Shown here: positions 61,624 through 64,000 of the stretch, piece by piece
Layout: each line of letters begins with the position of its first letter
Numbering within the stretch: position 1 is the stretch's first letter
From: Lachnospiraceae bacterium
GTDB taxonomy: Bacteria; Bacillota; Clostridia; Lachnospirales; Lachnospiraceae
Reading direction: 5' to 3'
Length of the DNA stretch: 64,000 nucleotides
NCBI GenBank assembly: GCA_017470735.1
Contig: JAFUYB010000021.1
Location: 20,379-84,378 of the forward strand
The notes under the pieces: model-generated
Databases searched by the model: none
What the model was told of the DNA's origin: nothing
What the model saw: only the letters and a program-made list of their open reading frames with translations
Made by a program: the position numbers and the translations under genes

Positions 61624-62849
61624 GACGAGTGGTGATCACAGGATTGGGAGCAGTCACGCCGATCGGCAACAATGTAGAGGCAATGTGGGATTCGGTAAAA
61701 GCAAACAAATGCGGTATTGAACGGATCACCCATTTCGATCCGACGGACTGGAGCGTGACGGTGGCAGGCGAGGTCAAGGATTTTAACGCGGAAGAGATCA
61801 TGAGCCGGTCGGAAGCGCGCAAGATGGATCTGTTCACGCAGTACGCGCTTGTGGCGGCTACGGAAGCGATGAACGACTCCGGCATCGATATGGAAAAAGA
61901 GCAGAGCGATCGCTGCGGCGTGATCTTTTCGAGCGGCATCGGCGGACTGGGTACGATCCAGAGAGAATGCATGCGTGGCGAGCAGAAGGGCTACGAGAGG
62001 CTTTCGCCGCATTTCATTCCGATGTCGATCACCAATATGGCGGCAGGCCATATCGCGATCCGTTTCGGCATTCACGGAATGTGTACCTGTGTCGTGACGG
62101 CGTGCGCGGGCGGCACCAATGCGATCGGCGACGCGTTCCGTCAGATCAAGGACGGTTATCATGACATCATGTTCTGCGGCGGTTCCGAGGCGAGCATCAC
62201 GACGCTCGGGATCGGCGGGTTTGCGTCGATGAAGGCATTGTCGACGGCATCGGATCCGATGCGGGCGTCGATTCCGTTTGACAAAGAGCGCGGCGGATTC
62301 GTCATGGGCGAGGGCGCGGGCGTTCTGATCTTAGAAGAGTATGAGCACGCGAAAAAGCGCGGCGCGAAGATATACTGTGAGCTGGCAGGCTACGGCGCGA
62401 CCTGCGACGCGAACCATGTCACGGCACCTCTTGCGGACGGCAGCATGGCGGCGGCCTGCATGAAGAAGGCAATGGAAGAAGCGCAGATTTCGCCGGAGGA
62501 TATGGACTACATCAATGCCCACGGCACATCAACGGTTTTAAATGACAAGAGCGAGACCAAGGCAGTTAAATTGGCGTTTGGCGAAGCGGCAAAGAAGCTG
62601 GCGATCAGCTCCACGAAATCCATGACCGGCCATCTTTTGGGCGCAAGCGGCGCGGTAGAGGCGATCATTACGACGCTTGCGGTACAGAATGACAGCATGC
62701 CCGCGACGGTCAATTACCGCGAATATGATGAGGAGTGCGATCTCGATATCATTCCGAATGAGATGCGCAAGGCGACCGTAAACTATGCGATGTCCAATTC
62801 GCTCGGCTTCGGCGGACACAATGCGTCGCTGGTGTTCAAAAAAATCTGA
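61620..62849 (+). CDS. fabF: Beta-ketoacyl-ACP synthase II
   Basis: A 409-residue condensing enzyme for chain elongation. The catalytic Cys162 is in VTACAGG, with His301 (NAHGTST) and His338 (TGHLLGASG). RVVITGLGAVTPIGN is the typical start and SNSLGFGGHNASLVFKK the typical end. The ATG overlaps the fabG stop codon. No second condensing enzyme (FabB) is seen. Confidence 0.98.
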   Translation: MRRVVITGLGAVTPIGNNVEAMWDSVKANKCGIERITHFDPTDWSVTVAGEVKDFNAEEIMSRSEARKMDLFTQYALVAATEAMNDSGIDMEKEQSDRCGVIFSSGIGGLGTIQRECMRGEQKGYERLSPHFIPMSITNMAAGHIAIRFGIHGMCTCVVTACAGGTNAIGDAFRQIKDGYHDIMFCGGSEASITTLGIGGFASMKALSTASDPMRASIPFDKERGGFVMGEGAGVLILEEYEHAKKRGAKIYCELAGYGATCDANHVTAPLADGSMAAACMKKAMEEAQISPEDMDYINAHGTSTVLNDKSETKAVKLAFGEAAKKLAISSTKSMTGHLLGASGAVEAIITTLAVQNDSMPATVNYREYDEECDLDIIPNEMRKATVNYAMSNSLGFGGHNASLVFKKI

Positions 62850-62907
62850 GATGGCAGATACGGTTGAATGACCGGGTTGGGCTGAGACAAACAGAGGAGA
62901 AGTAAAG

Positions 62908-63342
62908 ATGCAATTAAATTCAGACCAGATCAAGGAAATACTGCCGCACCGCTATCCGTTTTTGCTTGTGGACAAGATCACGGAGTGCGTGCCGGGGCAG
63001 ATGGCGCAGGGGATCAAGTGCGTGTCAGCCAATGAGATGCATTTTCTCGGACATTTTCCGCAGCAGGCGGTGATGCCGGGCGTGCTGATCATCGAAGCGC
63101 TGGCGCAGACCGGAGCCGTGGCGATCCTTTCCGAAGAGGAAAACAAGGGAAAGCTCGCGCTGTTCGGCGGGATCAAGTCCGCGAAGTTCAAGGCGCAGGT
63201 CGTGCCCGGTGATGTGCTGGAGCTCAACTGCGAGATCATTGCGCGGAAGGGTCCGGTCGGGGTCGGCAAAGCCAAGGCGCTCGTAGACGGCAAGGTAGCG
63301 GCAGTCGCCGAGCTGACCTTTGCGGTGGTCGATCCGTCGTGA
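62908..63342 (+). CDS. fabZ: 3-hydroxyacyl-ACP dehydratase
   Basis: A 144-residue hot-dog fold dehydratase. The catalytic His49 ([15 protein letters not shown]) and Glu63 (IIEALAQ) are present. [13 protein letters not shown] is the N-terminal family block. AGAGGAG precedes ATG 62908. Without fabA or fabM in the window, no unsaturated fatty acid branch is visible. Its TGA overlaps the next gene's ATG by one base. Confidence 0.98.
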   Translation: MQLNSDQIKEILPHRYPFLLVDKITECVPGQMAQGIKCVSANEMHFLGHFPQQAVMPGVLIIEALAQTGAVAILSEEENKGKLALFGGIKSAKFKAQVVPGDVLELNCEIIARKGPVGVGKAKALVDGKVAAVAELTFAVVDPS

Positions 63343-63920
63343 TGGCGTTTCAGGACGGCGGTTTCATAGAAGACCAGCAGGAGTGGTCATCGATATCCTA
63401 TGGCTGGCATCCGAAGTCGGACATGGCGTATTCGGGCTGTGGCATTATCGCCATCTGGAATGTGCTCGTGGATGCCGGAGCGATTTCGAAAAAGAATGCC
63501 TCAAAAGTTATGAAGAGGCTCATTTCCCATTTTGAGCGGCACGGTGCAGTCTGCGGCGGATATTTCGGGATCTCCGTCGCGGCGCTGTACTTGTATCTTC
63601 GCCGCCGGTTTCCCAAAGTGTCGGTGACATTCCGTCACGATCCATTCGCGCTCAATTCATTCGGTCTGCGGCACGATGTCTTCGTCGCAACCGTTTTTAA
63701 CAATGCGAAAAATCCATTGGCGGGGCTTCACACCGTCTGTATCACCAAATCAGAAAAAGGCTATATTGTCCACAACTGCTATCGAAAGAACGCCAAAGGG
63801 CAGTGGGTATGCAGTCCATGTTATCCGAAACTGTCGGAAGCATTGGCGCATATCACCGCAAATCCGGGGCAGGTTGTAGTTCTTGGCGTAGAGTACTTCT
63901 GCGGTAATGTGCAGTTTTAA
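63342..63920 (+). CDS. C39-like cysteine peptidase-fold protein at the end of the fab operon
   Basis: A 192-residue cytosolic protein. ATG 63342 shares its A with the TGA of fabZ; GTG 63339 is the other option. The segment YSGCGIIAIWNVL puts Cys33 at the start of a helix, like the nucleophile of C39-type papain-fold enzymes. LHTVCITKSEKGYIVHNCY gives a strand with His130 and a hairpin with Asn145, fitting the rest of a Cys-His-Asn/Asp set. No signal peptide is seen. The tight overlap suggests it is made with FabZ. Its role in or beside lipid synthesis is unknown. Nothing definite is seen in the last 80 bases after it. Confidence 0.7.
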   Translation: MAFQDGGFIEDQQEWSSISYGWHPKSDMAYSGCGIIAIWNVLVDAGAISKKNASKVMKRLISHFERHGAVCGGYFGISVAALYLYLRRRFPKVSVTFRHDPFALNSFGLRHDVFVATVFNNAKNPLAGLHTVCITKSEKGYIVHNCYRKNAKGQWVCSPCYPKLSEALAHITANPGQVVVLGVEYFCGNVQF

Positions 63921-64000
63921 CAGATTTTGTCGTATTTTCTTGAAAATTTTGTCAAACATTTGCAACTTGCCCTTGAAAAGTATGTAAAGATTGTATAAAA

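Noticed and set aside
63950..64000. Promoter at the right edge (TTGAAA with TATAAA)
   Set aside because: The spacer is only 15 bp and the downstream gene is outside the window, so it cannot be supported.

Overview
The window looks like the chromosome of an anaerobic Gram-positive Clostridia bacterium, most likely Lachnospiraceae. Support comes from a one-chain pyruvate:ferredoxin oxidoreductase, a GerMN lipoprotein, the IreB-RuvX-DUF1292 trio, DUF4364, a CBS-type pyrophosphatase, and a FabK-based type II fatty acid synthase cluster. Most genes are fairly GC-rich. The main exception is the long repeat gene at 16062-19535, which is clearly richer in A/T codons.

Region 1 (1-19.5 kb) is an accessory region built around an extracellular contractile injection system (eCIS, a phage-tail-like device). 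It contains the 3' end of one AAA+ ATPase and a complete second AAA+ ATPase at 8553. A contractile sheath, a tail tube, a zinc-ribbon tail assembly chaperone, a DUF6760-type small protein and a second tube-like protein follow. Between the ATPases lie an acidic chaperone-like protein, two paralogous glycine-zipper proteins (candidate cargo or membrane proteins), a BTAD/SARP-type regulator overlapping a MerR regulator, a DUF3089 lipoprotein behind a MerR-type promoter, and an SstT-like transporter. At the 3' end are a DUF234-type ATPase/nuclease preceded by nested palindromes and a 1157-residue protein made largely of 12-residue tandem repeats. No hub, spike or baseplate gene is visible, so these must lie to the left of the window, lie elsewhere, or be missing. 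Hairpins, a terminator and a new promoter suggest that sheath and tube are transcribed apart from the minor parts.

Region 2 (19.5-26.4 kb) is arginine biosynthesis: argG on the minus strand, divergent from argC-GNAT-argJ-argB-argD. Region 3 (26.4-33.4 kb) carries comEA, a two-component system, a GerMN lipoprotein, comEC and yajC. Region 4 (33.4-44.6 kb) holds DUF4364, malic enzyme, tRNA-Trp, a PHP phosphoesterase, PFOR, an Arg/Asp-rich membrane-anchored coiled-coil protein, the CBS-pyrophosphatase and ireB-ruvX-DUF1292. Region 5 (44.6-52.5 kb) holds a potassium-channel remnant, RNase J, an O-methyltransferase, a large hairpin element, a U32 peptidase, a lactonase-like propeller, aroC, tgt and tRNA-Arg.

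Region 6 (52.6-64 kb) is a complete acetyl-CoA carboxylase plus fatty acid synthase operon behind a near-consensus promoter: acpP-accB-accC-accD-accA-fabH-fabK-(second FMN enzyme)-fabD-fabG-fabF-fabZ. It ends with a one-base overlap into a predicted C39-like cysteine peptidase-fold protein. The accessory interest is concentrated in the first 19.5 kb; the rest is mostly housekeeping with a few unusual small elements.
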